From NCBI GenBank assembly GCA_002110485.1, contig MOWL01000090.1:744001-808000 (forward strand): a stretch of DNA of 64,000 bases, in the 5' to 3' direction. The stretch is from Emergomyces orientalis. Lineage: Eukaryota; Ascomycota; Eurotiomycetes; Onygenales; Ajellomycetaceae. Positions 33,839 to 45,083 of the stretch are shown in pieces. Below the pieces are notes generated by a model, which made no database searches, was not told the DNA's origin, and saw nothing but the letters and a program-made list of their open reading frames with translations. The position numbers and the translations under genes are program-made. How positions within the stretch are numbered: position 1 is the first letter of the stretch; every line of letters starts with the position of its first letter.

Positions 33839-36658
33839 GCCCGCACATCACGGGGGGATACTATGCCTTAACAAGTAACTTTGAGTCTAGTAGGATTAAT
33901 GAGGTATATACTGTCAACCGTTCGAGTATGACATGCTCTAGCGCTTCTGAACCACCGGTTCCTGCCTCGGCTGACCATGAGACATTTACCCTAGAATAGA
34001 TATTATAGATCATTGGAGATGGGGCAAGGTCGGTCTACAGCGGTTGAGCCTCATAGTTAACATCGTGAACGACCCACATCCATGGACCCGATTAAGGATC
34101 GTTTTGAAGGCAGCATCGGTCTTCGAGAAGTTCGGTGGTAGGCGCATGATTTCCGTGACAAGTGAGACACCATCTGTGCAGCGTCATACATGTCTTCCAT
34201 AGATATATACAAGCAAGTTTTGAGTTCCACCATGCGTATGATTTTTCGACCTTCTGATCTGCCTGTGAGATCTGCATTGCTTTGACTCGCGAAGTACTTG
34301 CTCCACCCCTGTAAGGCTGAGTGAGGATTTCTTTGTATCCTTTCACCTGGTTGGACATATCCATATTGTCTTTGCCCCATCTAAATTTCACTGTATCTAT
34401 CATTATTTTTTTCTGTTTTTCTCTCTTAAAGGCACGGCTCCGAAAACCGCTGCAGGCGCTGCGCATATAAAACTCGCCCCCGCAACGCATCACAATCTTG
34501 CAAAGAAATCAAGGGAAATTGCGGAATTTGTTTTGGAGGTTCCTGCTCCCTCGATTGTTTGGCCTAAACCCAGTAACTACCCGGGCTAGGTTTTTCCTGG
34601 GCTGAAGCTAAAAGAGAAAGAGATTGCCAATAGGAACAAAATATTTTAATCGTCAGCTTCTCGCGTTGTAGCTAACTATGGCAAAATACTGAATTTAATC
34701 ATCGGTCCTTGTGTACTCTGTAACTAGATCATTGCCAGCCCACAAAATAATAATAATCACCCCGGCCATTCAAGCTGAAGTTGATACCAGCCTCTGTGTG
34801 GCAAAAAGGTAATCAGGCTACGAAGCTCCTCTTCCTGTGTAAAACAACCAAAAGGGGCAAAAATCGGCGACCTTTACCAACCCTGCAGATGGGTTACCCG
34901 CCGAAACTGCTGGGTTCCCTTAGCCAACCCCCCAACCATTGCTGAAATGGTATTCCCGTTCTGGCTAGGATGTTTGGCCTGTGTCTCTTTTTGGCTAGAT
35001 TCATGATAATTTCAAGGAAAGAGAATAAAATGGTGCAGCAGCATGCAGATTCTGTTTGTCAATATGTTTGACGGTTGGCCAACATCCATCTCGCTCGCGC
35101 AAAAGCCCTTGGGGTTTTGCCAGGGCTACAAATAAGTTGCCAGCGAATTCTGTTCTCAACCAGGTTGCTGGGATCAGAGTGGACAGAGGTAGATAAAAAA
35201 ACCTTGTAAGGGAGCGAGACACATGCTTGGCCGTGATCTAATAATGTGGCCGTCATCAGAGGCGGCAGTGAGGGATAGCCATTATGCATGCAGTCTACTT
35301 TGGATAGCTGTCAGAGGAGATTGGAGTTTCTTTTTACCATTGGTAAAAGCCGTAGCTAGATAGGAACAAAACGAGCCTCCCAAATAAGTAAATAAATCGT
35401 ATATATATGGGGAGTGGCCGCTGTGCATGGTCAGCTTTGCTTGTTTCTGGTCGAACAATGGCGTGAATCACCATCAGCAACTTCCCACTCTCTCACTCGT
35501 TTCACGTCCATTCGTTTTCGACCTTCGCCATCCATCTACAGAAATGCTGGGGATATAATTTCTGTTTTTGCCTTCTTTCGTTCTCTGTTTCATTCGCTGT
35601 GCTGCATTTCTGTCGTTCGTTCCTTGCTTCGAGAAGCAAACGCCACCGTTAACCACCTCCAGCTGTATTGGAGCCCATCATCTCCACCATTGGCGCCTCC
35701 CTAGAGACCTTTGCATTGGGATCGTTGGATTTTTATACGCCTACGCATCAGCTAATCCGCCACTTAACTATTTAATTGCTTAATTACTGCTATGTATATA
35801 TACTCGTATATATTTGCGCCGCTGTTGATTGTCTAGTTTCTAGTATCTTAACAATCTCTTTCAACACTTGTTGAAGACATCACGGAATTATTTGCCTTCT
35901 GTCGTTGGCCACTCCGTTTGCTAGCCTTGTTGATTTTTGATATCACTCTATCAATTGTGCCAGCTCAGCTGGTCCTCCCGCCAGAACCCAAGTGCGTCAC
36001 GCGGCTGTGGGCTGACATCTCTTCCCTCGTGCTGGATTTGGCTATTATTGGACAGGTTCAGAGCTACCCTCAAATATACCCCATTGTTCCTTGTCTCTGT
36101 GTTGTGTTTGCCGCCGCTTCGGATCCTGTCAAAAATCCGCTGCGCAGCTGCAAGGGTGCTCTACACTGATCGGATAGTTTTACGGCTATTTCACCTTTAC
36201 GCGGAAGATTAGAAGTTCTCCCTAAGTACTCGCGCAGAGGAGAACTTTCGGGCCCATTTTTAGTCACTTTTACTGTTGATATTGCAATTTCCACTGGGAA
36301 GCTAGCGGCGCTAAAGGTGACGTTCTCGACCATAGCAGGCCCTTCTGTTAGCACAGCTCCCACGATTTCTCCACAAACGGATGACAGCTTCGCTCAACCG
36401 GTTTCACATCCTTCCTCAATTTCACCAAAGTACTGATGAGCGGGGTGACGGAATTCGCACAAGCATAAAGAAAGGAGGGTAATAAAAAAATAAGCCATTC
36501 GTCCAATTGTCTAAAAACCCGCAATTCTGGTAAGACAATTCGATATCAGCAACAAACGGACCCAAGAATCCGGGGAAGGAAAAAGGCGAATTACGGCCCG
36601 GATTGGCGTTCTTTATATAAGGTCAATCTGCGAATACAGTTAGGACTGGGTTTATAAA
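33839..36658. other. 2.8-kb gene-free stretch
   Basis: Several frames of 60-133 codons occur on both strands, none with family resemblance. Part of the right end must be the promoter and leader of the DUF1349 gene at 36659. Confidence 0.4.
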
Positions 36659-37573
36659 ATGCCCCCCGACAGATCATGTTTTACGGCGCTGAACCTGCCA
36701 CCAAATTTCTCCCTTCCAGAACGCATGGACTTTTTTACCTTAGCTGCAGCACCCAATACTGATTTATGGCGCAAACCGCCGGACCGCGACACCTCGACAG
36801 CTCCAATTTTATTCACGTCGCTACTGCAACCGTTCGTTATTGCGGAAGTGACAGTCACTGCAGACTGGGAGATGGAATGGGATCAGGGCGGATTGGTTAT
36901 ATTCGCCGGCCCGGCACCATCCCAACAAGCATCACCACCGTCGAATACTAACCGTAATGATAATAATGATCATCATACTCACATCATCACCACGGCCCAA
37001 CTGCCTCGAGAGCAGCGAATACCACCCCCATATCCGCATCCACCCCGCCACACCCCCTGCAAATGGGTAAAGGCTGGTCTGGAGTTTTCCTCCGGAACTA
37101 TCAACGCTTCCTCCGTCAGTGCTACGGCGGATGGTGCAGATTGGTGTCTATCCCCGTTGGCCATGCCTAACCAACCCACAACAATCAACTCGCTGCGGAT
37201 CAAGCTCGAGCGCATTGGCCACTCACTCTGGGTCTGGTACCAGCTACCTTCGGCCGTCTCACCCTATCCATGCACACCTGGTGCGCTGAGTACTTCTTGG
37301 CGAAAGCTTCGAGAGGTAACCTGGTTCTTTTGGGGTGTTGAGGACAAGAGTGTCCATGTCGGTGTATATGCTAGTCGCCCAGCAAATTTCGGGATGAGTA
37401 GTACCGCCTGGGAAACGAGGAATGGGAATCGTTTTGCCCAGGGTGAAGCTCAGGGGCCAGGGCAACGGGCTGTGGCTGAGGCCGGCGGAAGTGGTACGGG
37501 AAATCGTGCCATGGACGACGGAGCGGGGCCCGACGGGCTGGTTGTGGAGTTTGAGGATTTGGAGATTTTTTGA
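36659..37573 (+). CDS. DUF1349/Ree1-like beta-sandwich protein
   Basis: This intronless frame encodes 304 residues. The pattern FTLNLPP...MDFFTLAAAPNTDLWRKPPDRDTSTAP, ADWEMEWDQGGLVIFAG, KWVKAGLEFSSG, VSATADGADWCLSP, LRIKLERIGHSLWVWY and VTWFFWGVEDKSVHVGVYASRPA (given here as separate short segments) is that of fungal DUF1349 proteins with a concanavalin-like fold. Yeast Ree1, linked to regulation of enolase, belongs to this family. No signal peptide is present. Two low-complexity insertions, Asn/His-rich around residue 100 and Gly/Ala-rich around residues 260-290, set this copy apart. The biochemical role is unknown. Confidence 0.85.
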   Translation: MPPDRSCFTALNLPPNFSLPERMDFFTLAAAPNTDLWRKPPDRDTSTAPILFTSLLQPFVIAEVTVTADWEMEWDQGGLVIFAGPAPSQQASPPSNTNRNDNNDHHTHIITTAQLPREQRIPPPYPHPPRHTPCKWVKAGLEFSSGTINASSVSATADGADWCLSPLAMPNQPTTINSLRIKLERIGHSLWVWYQLPSAVSPYPCTPGALSTSWRKLREVTWFFWGVEDKSVHVGVYASRPANFGMSSTAWETRNGNRFAQGEAQGPGQRAVAEAGGSGTGNRAMDDGAGPDGLVVEFEDLEIF

Positions 37574-38766
37574 GGATGTAGCCTGTGGTCATGATTTAAC
37601 CAAATTTCTATTACTTCATCCCTACTTTTTTATTTTTCTTCTCTTTTTATTTTTTATATTTTTTATATTTTTAATATTTTATATATATATATATATTTTT
37701 TGGAAAGTTTTTTTTTCAGCATCGTAACTTAATATTCTTCGTTTTATATATTGTTACGTATATTGTTTCCTTCGATTTCTGATAACCATGTTTTACATAC
37801 CCTTTACTATAGCGTGGCCTGTATTCTTTTCTTTCTGATTCTCAATTACTTTCTGCCCTCCAGCAGAGAGCTTTATGCCTGACACGCTGCTAGATTGGGG
37901 AACAAAGAAGCGAATTGATCCCATTAATATAACTGACTTCAATACCCATGAAACAAGGATGTTCGGGAGTACGTGTATTTAGGTAGCTACTGGGGTAGAG
38001 ATATATCCATAACACTCAATCCCTCACCCCCGAAGACCATTAATAGGCACAATAAAAAATTCTTCTAGTTGAAATAATGTCTATTTCTCTATTGAAGCTC
38101 TAATGTATAATTTGCATTAAACCTTTAACTCAAATATAATGATAGATCTATATTACTTGCCGCTGCTAATTTTTTTCGACCGTATTCCCCACAGCTTTTC
38201 TTGGGCGGTCACAGTATTAGGTAGATATGTGTAGCGGTTGGGTGTGGATCCGGATTGAAATTCTTGAGTAAACAGAACACAATAAGACAGGCGGGGTAAA
38301 AGGTAACTACCGGAAATTGACAGATAAGATCGTGACAGGCACCGCAGCCTTCTGTGAGAAACAAGAAAAAAAAATCGTTCACAAATAACATAAATTCTCT
38401 AGATTATCATCCCCTCTCAGGCTATTTATTTTAACTAGCGGAATAGGCTCGCATAGTAGATATGAGGGAGAAGTAAGAATAGAAAGAAGATGAGTGAGTT
38501 CAAATAAAAATGAAGGGGAGGGAATAGTTGCTGTTATATTACCAATCGTTGCCCCGTAACCTGCCATTAACGTATGAAACCATTACATTACATCATATCC
38601 AACTGACCAAAATGCTAACAAACAATAACTCAAAGCAAATCCACGCATCCAATGCTAGTTGGACTTTTCTGAAATTGGAGAGTCAAAAGAAGAAATATAC
38701 GGGGCCGTTTCGCGCAGCCAGAAATCCAAAGTTCATATCCATAAAAATCAACATTCGAGAACATGA
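37574..38766. other. AT-rich convergent intergenic region
   Basis: This is the 3' flank of two convergent genes. It contains a T/TA-rich low-complexity tract at about 37620-37700, including a (TA)n run near 37681-37696, and no gene. Confidence 0.5.
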
Positions 38767-39471
38767 TCAAACGTTGTTTCCAGTTCCCAGCTTCGTCCCA
38801 GGGGTTCCGCAAAATTGCTGAGAACAAACTCCACCAGGGGGAGTGCATATTCCACAACTGGGGTTGCAGCATTCCTGACCAGTAGGGCATGCTGTCGGAC
38901 CACATTGCGCGCGGGCGCCAACTGGTTTGCAAAGTTGTTCTGTACACTTTCCACCAGGAGGAGTGCAGATACCGCAGCTCTCATTACAGCAAATTTCATC
39001 CTTGGTGCAGGTATTCTCTCCACATTTGACAGGCTTTGGCAGGCAGAGCTCTTTTGTGCATCCCTTGCCTGGAGGAGCGCAAATGCCGCAGCTCTCATTA
39101 CAGCAAATTTCATCCTTGATGCAGGTATTCTCTCCACATTTGACAGGCTTTGGCAGGCAGAGCTCTTTTGTGCATCCCTTGCCTGGAGGAGCGCAAATGC
39201 CGCAGCTCTCATTGCAGCATATCTGACCTGGGGCACAGCTGTTGGGGCCGCAGGTCACCAGTTTGGGTTGACAGTATTTTTGGATGCAAAAGTCGCCAGG
39301 TTTAGTGCAGATGCCGCAGCTCATGTTGCAGCACACATCTCCGTTCGTGCAGATACTGGGACCGCACTGTACGCCGCCAACTTTGGGATCTGGTAGGGGT
39401 TTTGCGAGTGTGCCAAAGGTCATTGCTAGGAGTAGCAACCCTTTCAGGGAGAAGGGTTTAAAGGAAGACAT
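38767..39471 (-). CDS. secreted protein of five 8-cysteine repeats
   Basis: This intronless frame encodes 234 residues. The first ~23 residues (KGLLLLAMTFGTLA with a preceding Lys) form a signal peptide, and KPLP after it suggests cleavage near Ala23. The rest is five tandem units of about 38 residues, starting at Cys36, Cys74, Cys112, Cys150 and Cys190. Each has the pattern CGxxxCxxxxxCCNxSCGICxxPGxxCxxxxC, eight cysteines, 40 in total. Units 2-4 share long identical stretches, also at DNA level, so they arose by recent duplication or conversion. Such units suggest a disulfide-rich extracellular protein, perhaps a small adhesin, inhibitor or effector-like protein; I cannot assign a function. 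Similar CCN-SCGIC repeats occur, as I recall, in some myxobacterial proteins. Confidence 0.85.
   Translation of the reverse strand: MSSFKPFSLKGLLLLAMTFGTLAKPLPDPKVGGVQCGPSICTNGDVCCNMSCGICTKPGDFCIQKYCQPKLVTCGPNSCAPGQICCNESCGICAPPGKGCTKELCLPKPVKCGENTCIKDEICCNESCGICAPPGKGCTKELCLPKPVKCGENTCTKDEICCNESCGICTPPGGKCTEQLCKPVGARAQCGPTACPTGQECCNPSCGICTPPGGVCSQQFCGTPGTKLGTGNNV
39001..39228. repeat. 114-bp tandem duplication within Cys-repeat gene
   Basis: Copy 1 (39001-39114) and copy 2 (39115-39228) are nearly identical over their first ~100 bp, with one mismatch near the start and a few at the end. The period equals 38 codons, one protein repeat unit. Confidence 0.85.
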
Positions 39472-40800
39472 CTTAAAATCGTGTTTTTATTTGGGCGGCG
39501 GTCTGACTCTTGTCGTTGAATTAGTTGAAATGCGGTCCTGGGGAGGAAGGCAATAAAAGGAATATGATTCGACCAGAGCTGAATGAAAATAGAATCAGCT
39601 GGTAAGACATGAGAGCATGTACAGCAATAAAAGTCCGACCATGCTTCAGGGATAGAAAGGCCCTTTAATATACATTAGTATTTTCCGAAAATTGGGAGGA
39701 GTACGCAACTTTAGGAGCAGTCAGTTTGTACAATAAAATAAAAAAGAAAACTCGTATAAATTATACAAGCTGAAGCAGTAAGATACGCATGCTGTCGTCA
39801 ACCATCTTGGGCCGCGAGCTGCAGTGTCCGTATTTGATAAGTGGCGATGAGGAGCAAAACCTAAAATCTTAAACCGGTGGACCACAACCGCCAATAAAGG
39901 CAGGAGTTAACTTCGTCGATCCCCTTATTCTGCCAGCGCCATCTGAGTTGCACACTAAATATAGAACTTGACGAAGTGTGCCAGCGCAACAAAAACGCCT
40001 TGCAACTGCGAGAAAATGTTTGAATCTGGCCCAGGAGGAACTCGAGACACCAAGAAAGATATTCATTCATCGTCAATGCCGTAGATATATGGCCCGAGAA
40101 AATTTGAGCCTTCCCAGCTCCAGTAGATGGGAATGTCGCCGGTTGAACATAAAGCGATTCGCGCATCTTATTCATTCCCCATCTGGGCAATTTGCTGAGT
40201 CCAGGCCAAGCGGGCGGGGGATCAGGATCAGTTGGAACATTATTCATACCTTCATCCTTGAATTTGATACAGCTTCTGGATCATATTCAGGAAGGCCATG
40301 ATATCATAGCACGGGGACCGATGATAGCTCGTTGCAGCAGATTTTCACACAACGTAAATGCTCGCGTGGGTCACGATGACGAGACGGCTATCGATGACAA
40401 GTTTTCGCAGGGTGGGAGTTCATCCGTTGTTGTGATTGTGGCTATTGTTGCTGTGGGGGAAAAACTGTGCTTGCCTGATCATGTTGTGTTCGTTGGAATC
40501 CTCGTGTTCTTTGACGATCGGGTTTGCTCGCGCGGCTGAGCTCTGCCCTAAATTGCTGGCCAATGGAACTAGTTTCCAAGTTTCCTAGCATTGCATGTCT
40601 TAAATCCACTGCATGTCTTCACACTGGAAGCAAAACAGTACTTCACAAATCTCGGGGATTGGACACTGTGCGGCGGAATTGTTGACAGAAGGGTCGTCTT
40701 GTGGTTTAATCTTGTCTACGCTCGGTTTCGGCGGCATTCATTCAGGCGCCCCCTTCGGTATACCCTGGTATGGGCGATTTTAGTAGCTAGTCTAGAATTC
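39472..40800. other. intergenic, no supported gene
   Basis: Frames of 107-128 codons occur on both strands around 39861-40539, overlapping each other, with no family resemblance. This lies between the promoter of the Cys-repeat gene and a repeat-rich block. Confidence 0.4.
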
Positions 40801-40805
40801 AATTC

Positions 40806-40897
40806 AGAATACTAGGTTACTGTTGAACATGATGTAAAAAGGTTCATCATGACTCCAGAGATGAGGCCACATTTTTGGAGTCATGATCTAGTATTCT
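40806..40897. repeat. imperfect hairpin repeat
   Basis: AGAATACTAG at 40806-40815 is matched by its complement at 40888-40897, and an inner pair around 40845-40854 and 40875-40884 (ATCATGACTCC/GGAGTCATGAT) also complements. Between them is a TTGAACATGATGTAAAAAGG motif, related to copies at 40937 and 41267. Confidence 0.55.
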
Positions 40898-41069
40898 CAC
40901 CCCATCTAAAATGCACTCACACTTCAGGCCGTACACTTGAACGTGGTGCGAAAAAGTTGAACATGGATCCAATTTCACTCAGTAAAACTCTTCAGCGTGG
41001 TTCCAATTCTAAGCCAGCATCTCACGTCATTGCAACTGCATACACTAGTCATATCTCACATATAGCCTT

Positions 41070-41565
41070 GGAATCCATATATCATATCTCTATACCCTTT
41101 AACGAGATGAGTTTTTCATATTTCCCAAGGCCCTTACTCTATCTAACCCTAATTCTAATCTTAACCTAATCCTAACTCTAACTTATCTCTAACCCAGTTT
41201 TGGAGGGTGGTGAGAATGTATTGAGAATGTGTGTAGCGTGAGTGTTTTCAGGTGACATGCCCAGAGTTGAACATGGTTTCAAAAAGGTGAGCCCAAATCT
41301 GGAGTAATGCGAACTCTTTTTGCACCACGTTCAATTGTATAACACACATATTTCACAACTACTAATACACTCTCACTACTAGTATCTCCGACACTGGGTT
41401 AAGGGGTAGTGTAGGGCTAGGATTACAGTAGAATTAGGAGTCAGAGATTAGAGATTAGAGATTAGATTAGGAATAGAGTTACATAGAGTAAGAACCTTGA
41501 GATATACGAAAAACTCATCTCGCTAAAGCGTACGGAGTATATAGAGATATATGATGTGTGAATTA
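41070..41565. repeat. fold-back element with telomere-like arms
   Basis: The left arm (about 41075-41235) and right arm (about 41345-41560) are imperfect reverse complements. The left arm contains degenerate CCCTAA-type units (TCTAACCCTAATTCTAATC and following), and the right arm the matching TTAGGG-like strand. The loop contains another inverted pair, TTGAACATGGTTTCAAAAAG at 41267-41286 against 41316-41334. The arms are diverged by indels and transitions, so it is old. Confidence 0.6.
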
Positions 41566-41629
41566 TCTGAAAAGTAGTTTTAATGAGGCGGAACGATGAT
41601 TTCCAATGATGTTAACATAGTCTATATAA

Positions 41630-42010
41630 GTGAGCGGGCCACATACGTGAGCGGGCGATTCAAATACATATACAAAATGCAAAAAATTACAATATTCTAT
41701 CTCAACAACTAGATACTTTTACAGTTTTAAATAAAGAGAATATATTATATATATTCTTTTTGATTGATTATTTGAACTAGATTTCTGTAAAATGTAGTAT
41801 ATAATAGAAATTATCAGGTAATTTTTATAATATAAGTATTGAGATCAGCTAGTGATTCAGAAACCAGAAAATATACTATTAATATTATATTTAATCAAAT
41901 ATTAAGATTTCTCATGTATATTCACTGTGATTGTTGAGATATAATGTTTTGCATTTTTGTACAGTACTACCACTGTTTGAGTGGCCCTCTCATTTATGTG
42001 GCCCGCTCGC
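41630..42010. mobile_element. MITE-like element with long terminal inverted repeats
   Basis: The block starts GTGAGCGGGCCACATA at 41630 and ends with its near-complement at 42010. The inverted similarity continues inward for about 80 bp, including AAAATGCAAAA and TATCTCAACAA on both sides. The 381-bp total, AT-rich centre and no coding capacity fit a miniature inverted-repeat transposable element. No clear target-site duplication was visible. Confidence 0.6.
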
Positions 42011-43958
42011 ATAGAGTACGTTAGTCATCCTGCTTAGCTAGCTAGCGCTTAGTCACCCAACTCACCCACCACTGTGGATTGGCTTCTAACTTGCAGGATC
42101 GCAGAATCAGCATAAATTCTTTCTCATGTCATGTCACAGCTGAGAAGTTGATCTTGGTTCCAAAAAATCGAGCTCAAATTCGGACACACATTCATGGCTG
42201 CCTGACTCGTGTTCAAATGCATCTTCACGCGGGAGATTCCCGAATTGCCATAGAATGTAAATGAGATCAGATACAGAGCTGAATACCTGCTAAATTGCCT
42301 ACATAACGACCGTGGGATCCTACGTTGTAGGAGTCAACTGCTACTAGATCGCAGCGGAAGCAGGATCTGTATATATCCTACAAGAAAGACGAAGCAGAAG
42401 CGAATGGTATTGGGGCCGAAAGTCTAAAGAGTATGGGTACATCAAGATTAAAACAAGACGCAAAACGAGGAAGAGAACGCGTCACAGCCGTGAGATCGCG
42501 CTGTACCACCGTGACGGCGCCGCCATCCCGCACGATATAGATTTCACTTCTATACGACTTATTCAAGACATCCAAAATATCCTCCCATTGTGAGATCAGA
42601 GCTTCGTCATATAGCCATGCCGCTGGCAGATCTATGACGACGCCGAGAAGGCCCCGCCCACTTTCGTAAAGGGTTCGGCAGTTAGCCAAGCCCACCCATA
42701 CGGCTTCCGATATAGCCCCATACGCTCTGTAACCAACATGCACAATTGGTGGTTATATCAGCGCAAGGAAATTACAGAAATGTTCATTCAGCGAAATATA
42801 CGGGTTTAAGGGGTCACAAGGGGCCCCGACGGGAACTTGACATATTGAAAGACAGATTTTGGACAAGCGGGAGAGACCGGAGCACCTGCATGAAAATTGT
42901 GGCTGAAATTAGAGCTATAGCCAGTCAAATACTGGTAGAATGCTGCCCATTCGCACGCTGAACGTGAGCAGTCCACATTTGCACAAGATTTATTACAACT
43001 GCCTGTTTTCTCGACGGCCACTTTGACTGGTGCTCAACCACCGCAAAATAATGAGGTACCATCACATTGAAGATTTGTGCCTCCACAGAGAGGCAGTTGA
43101 TGAGGGCTCGTGTAGTATTGAGCAAGGTGATGATCTCTTCTAGAATGCTCTTTGATCATGCTCTGGCAGAATTCATGTGAGGCATGTGAGAGAACAAGAA
43201 ATATTTGCAGGCGGGTAAGATTCACTGGAACATTTATGCAAGCACGAGTATCATACACCATTTCCATTCCAACTACATAAACTGCAATAAGTCGGCTACA
43301 GCGGTCTTGCATATATCACGCCAAATGGTCCATGCTTTGTTGAATATGTTGCTATATGGGGTATTTATAATATCCATCCTATTTCTACACATCCTTCAAA
43401 TCTCGACAGCTAACATACCAATCTTCAAAAAGAGATGCATGTTTCAAACTGAAGGCATATCAATTCTACACACCGTCTTAGCACGCTATTTCGAGGCCCA
43501 AGGTAACTTTCCAACATTCTGTTGAACTTTGATACCTACCACGTTCATGTATGGAATTTTCAGAGGCCAAAATTGATCCTATAGATGGATCCGGCATTAT
43601 CGGAAATGATTAAACAAGTTTCACTACGATATCCACGGACCTAGGTCCAGGGTATACACCATTGCCTACTTATATACTTTAGGCAAACTCTTAATTATGG
43701 TTTTAAGAAATGGGAGCACCATACACAAAACACATAAGGCTTGAGTGGCCATTTCCGAAATTCTGTCCAGCATGTCTCCAGGGCAGACAGCTTCAATTTC
43801 TATTTCTTTTGACACAAAATGGTCACCTGCAAGTCATTTTCTTCTCACGATAAATTCCCCATTGAAACTACTGCTTTCCCTTAACAACCTCTTTAACAAG
43901 CCTCCTTGCTATTTTGCCGAACCCAATCCTCGAATATACGCTCTCAGGTATCTGTATC
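42011..43958. other. intergenic with possible gene remnant
   Basis: Apart from the possible minus-strand exon listed separately at 42378-42743, a 66-codon minus-strand frame at 42925-43125 (with EIITLLNTTRALINCLSVEA upstream in the same frame) could be another exon of the same unknown gene. Nothing else was recognised. Confidence 0.3.
42378..42743 (-). pseudogene. possible last exon of an unrecognised gene
   Basis: After a good acceptor (GGTTACAG at about 42731) the minus strand encodes about 115 residues with protein-like composition, including GLLGVVIDLPAAWLYDEA and SQWEDILDVLNKSYRSE, to a stop at 42378. Upstream frames on the same strand up to ~43310 are broken by stops. I do not recognise the family. 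It may be a real terminal exon or a relic. Confidence 0.3.
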
Positions 43959-45083
43959 ATGTCCGAAGCCATGGACAACAATCCAAACAGCTTTTCAAGC
44001 ATCAATGCAAACTACAATCATAACACCACCACCACCACCCCAGCCACGGCCGCCGCTGAACATGATAAAAACAGGTACACGGCTTTACGCCATTTCTCCT
44101 CCGCCAGCTCCCGTCTAAGCAGTTACGAGATCCCGGATACCCCTCGCAACCACGTCGTCGCCACGCTTGGCGAGTTCGTTGGCACCTTCCTATTTCTCTT
44201 CTTCGCGTTCGCAGGCACGGTAATTGCCAGTGACACGCTGCCGGCGCCTGGCTCTCTGGCACTTCTGTACAGCGCGTTGGGATTTGGCATATCGCTGACA
44301 GTGAATGTGTGGATATTTTACCGCGTGACAGGTGGCTTGTTTAACCCTGCGGTATATTTACCCAGTCCCAAACCAAAATGAAAAAATGAAAAAATGAAAA
44401 AGCCAAACTAGGGCGGGACAGAACATAATAACAAATTAATAGGTAACTTTTGCTCTCTTTCTCCTCGGCGATATCAAGCCCATCCGGGCCATACTTATCT
44501 TTATTACACAACTTGTAGGCGGCATTGCTGCTGCAGGTGTGGTCTCTGCCCTCTTTCCAGGTCCTCTACCTCTAGGGACACGCCTGGATGCTGGCACCTC
44601 AATAGTGCAAGGATTATTCATTGAAATGTTTCTGACAGCTGAGCTTGTGATAACAATTATAATGCTTGCAGCTGTTAAGCATAGAGCAACTTTCCTAGCA
44701 CCACTAGGGATTGGGTTGGCATTCTTTTTAACACAACTTGTTGGTGTGTATTTTCCTGCTTCTTTTGTATTCTCTAATAACTCTGTGCCTGTCTCTTCCT
44801 AAACATCACAACTATCTCTATAGGTACCCCTTTCACTGGCGGCTCTCTAAACCCGGCCCGTTCTCTAGGTCCTGATGTTATCAACCGGTCCTTCCCGGGC
44901 TATCACTGGATTTACTGGGTTGGACCTGGATTGGGTGTGCTGCTAGCTGTGGGATTGTATTACCTCCTCAGGGCTTTGCGGTTTCAGACGTGCAATCCGG
45001 ATCAGGATGCTGATCATGAAAAGCTGGTGCATGAGAGTGAGGGCCCCAGGGGGAGGGGAAATGGTGGATCGTTATACGCCTAG
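43959..45083 (+). CDS. aquaporin (fungal orthodox water channel type)
   Basis: Three exons (43959-44351, 44443-44743, 44824-45083) join to 317 residues. MIP-family channels pass water or small solutes through a six-helix pore. Both pore-lining NPA boxes are intact: GGLFNPAV, which is split exactly after NPA by intron 1, and GGSLNPARSLGPD just after intron 2. The Arg after the second NPA is the selectivity-filter residue. The family helices GEFVGTFLFLFFAFAGT and LFIEMFLTAELVITI are visible. The second NPA lacks the Asp typical of aquaglyceroporins, so a water channel (AQY type) is more likely. The hydrophilic N-terminal extension (~70 residues, with a Thr run) is common in fungi. An in-frame ATG at 43914 is an alternative start. 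Confidence 0.9.

Noticed and set aside
38815..39396. 193-codon plus-strand frame
   Set aside because: It is the antisense shadow of the Cys-repeat gene; its own repeats (LFCASLAWRSAN) merely mirror the DNA repeats.
39861..40539. Overlapping 107-128-codon frames on both strands
   Set aside because: They overlap antisense to each other and show no recognisable motifs.
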